A DNA stretch of 40,414 nt, from positions 1-40,414 of the forward strand of contig JAISHS010000032.1 in the NCBI GenBank assembly GCA_031262405.1, written 5' to 3'. Of the stretch, positions 40,377 through 40,414 are shown in pieces. This stretch comes from Oscillospiraceae bacterium (GTDB taxonomy: Bacteria; Bacillota; Clostridia; Oscillospirales; Oscillospiraceae). The notes below the pieces were generated by a model. The model searched no databases, was not told the DNA's origin, and worked only from the letters and a program-made list of their open reading frames with translations. Position 1 is the stretch's first letter; each line of letters begins with the position of its first letter. A program made the translations under genes and the position numbers.

Positions 40377-40414
40377 TGGAGAGGCGTCGCGCCAGCGGTG
40401 CTTCTCCAGTTTTT
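40377..40414 (+). terminator. strong intrinsic terminator at the window end
   Basis: A 14-bp stem (40377-40390 with 40395-40408, three G-U pairs) with a GCCA loop is followed by G and five T residues. Confidence 0.85.

Noticed and set aside
40300..40414. T-box or known riboswitch at the window end
   Set aside because: The AAAAGGGGAACCCG stretch only loosely resembles a T-box antiterminator (AGGGTGGNACCGCG), and no other T-box or riboswitch core could be found.

Overview
The window looks like a chromosomal piece of a moderately GC-rich, probably uncultured member of the Clostridia (Oscillospiraceae-like). The evidence is the AddA/AddB pair in place of RecBCD, a SleB/CwlJ-type cortex hydrolase and an SPL-type radical SAM protein, strong AGGAGG-type ribosome binding sites, an ECF sigma factor with a DUF4179 anti-sigma partner, MalF/MalG/MsmK-type ABC parts and an ECF-transporter S component. 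There are no ribosomal RNA genes, phages or CRISPR arrays, so the taxonomic placement is inference from gene content.

Layout. 1-4.3 kb: the probable end of an insertion sequence, a secreted BspA-type leucine-rich-repeat protein and a membrane GT2 glycosyltransferase (both minus strand), then an AT-rich spacer. 4.3-17.2 kb: a SleB-type hydrolase and an acyl-ACP thioesterase (convergent), then pta, a COG2509 flavoprotein, an M19 dipeptidase, an ArsC/Spx-like protein and addB-addA, all on the plus strand. 17.3-20.3 kb: an AT-rich pocket with a lipoprotein and a membrane protein, two adjacent Fic-domain genes and tRNA-Val(GAC). 20.4-25.5 kb: an alpha/beta hydrolase, a DUF2975-like membrane protein / small HTH regulator / lipoprotein operon, then the convergent sigma / anti-sigma pair. 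26.2-30.6 kb: a seven-repeat isopeptide-domain protein without an export signal, an SPL-family radical SAM enzyme, and a DUF4430 protein with an ECF-S component. 30.6-39.0 kb: a six-gene minus-strand operon joining a sugar-type ABC importer (binding protein with a propeller-like N-terminus, two permeases, MsmK-type ATPase) to a MacA/HlyD-like adaptor and a MacB periplasmic-core-like protein. 39.35-40.4 kb: a Cof-type HAD phosphatase and a strong terminator.

The most unusual structures are three. First, the intergenic spaces carry a family of composite modules: arrays of degenerate 7-bp tandem repeats whose unit sequence differs from site to site, four of the six next to a GTCGC...GCGAC hairpin or a remnant of it, and some next to larger REP-like palindromes. 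I count six arrays. Second, the importer/adaptor hybrid operon at 30.6-39.0 kb has an architecture I cannot match to a named system. Third, the isopeptide-domain protein keeps the Lys/Glu/Asn triad in all seven repeats, has a cysteine-rich last repeat, and lacks both signal peptide and sorting signal. Smaller oddities are a Fic protein with Gln in place of the catalytic His, a 26-nt start-region duplication in front of both fic genes, a leftover 3' tail of a DUF4179 gene, and an in-frame repetitive poly-C-rich insert in addA.
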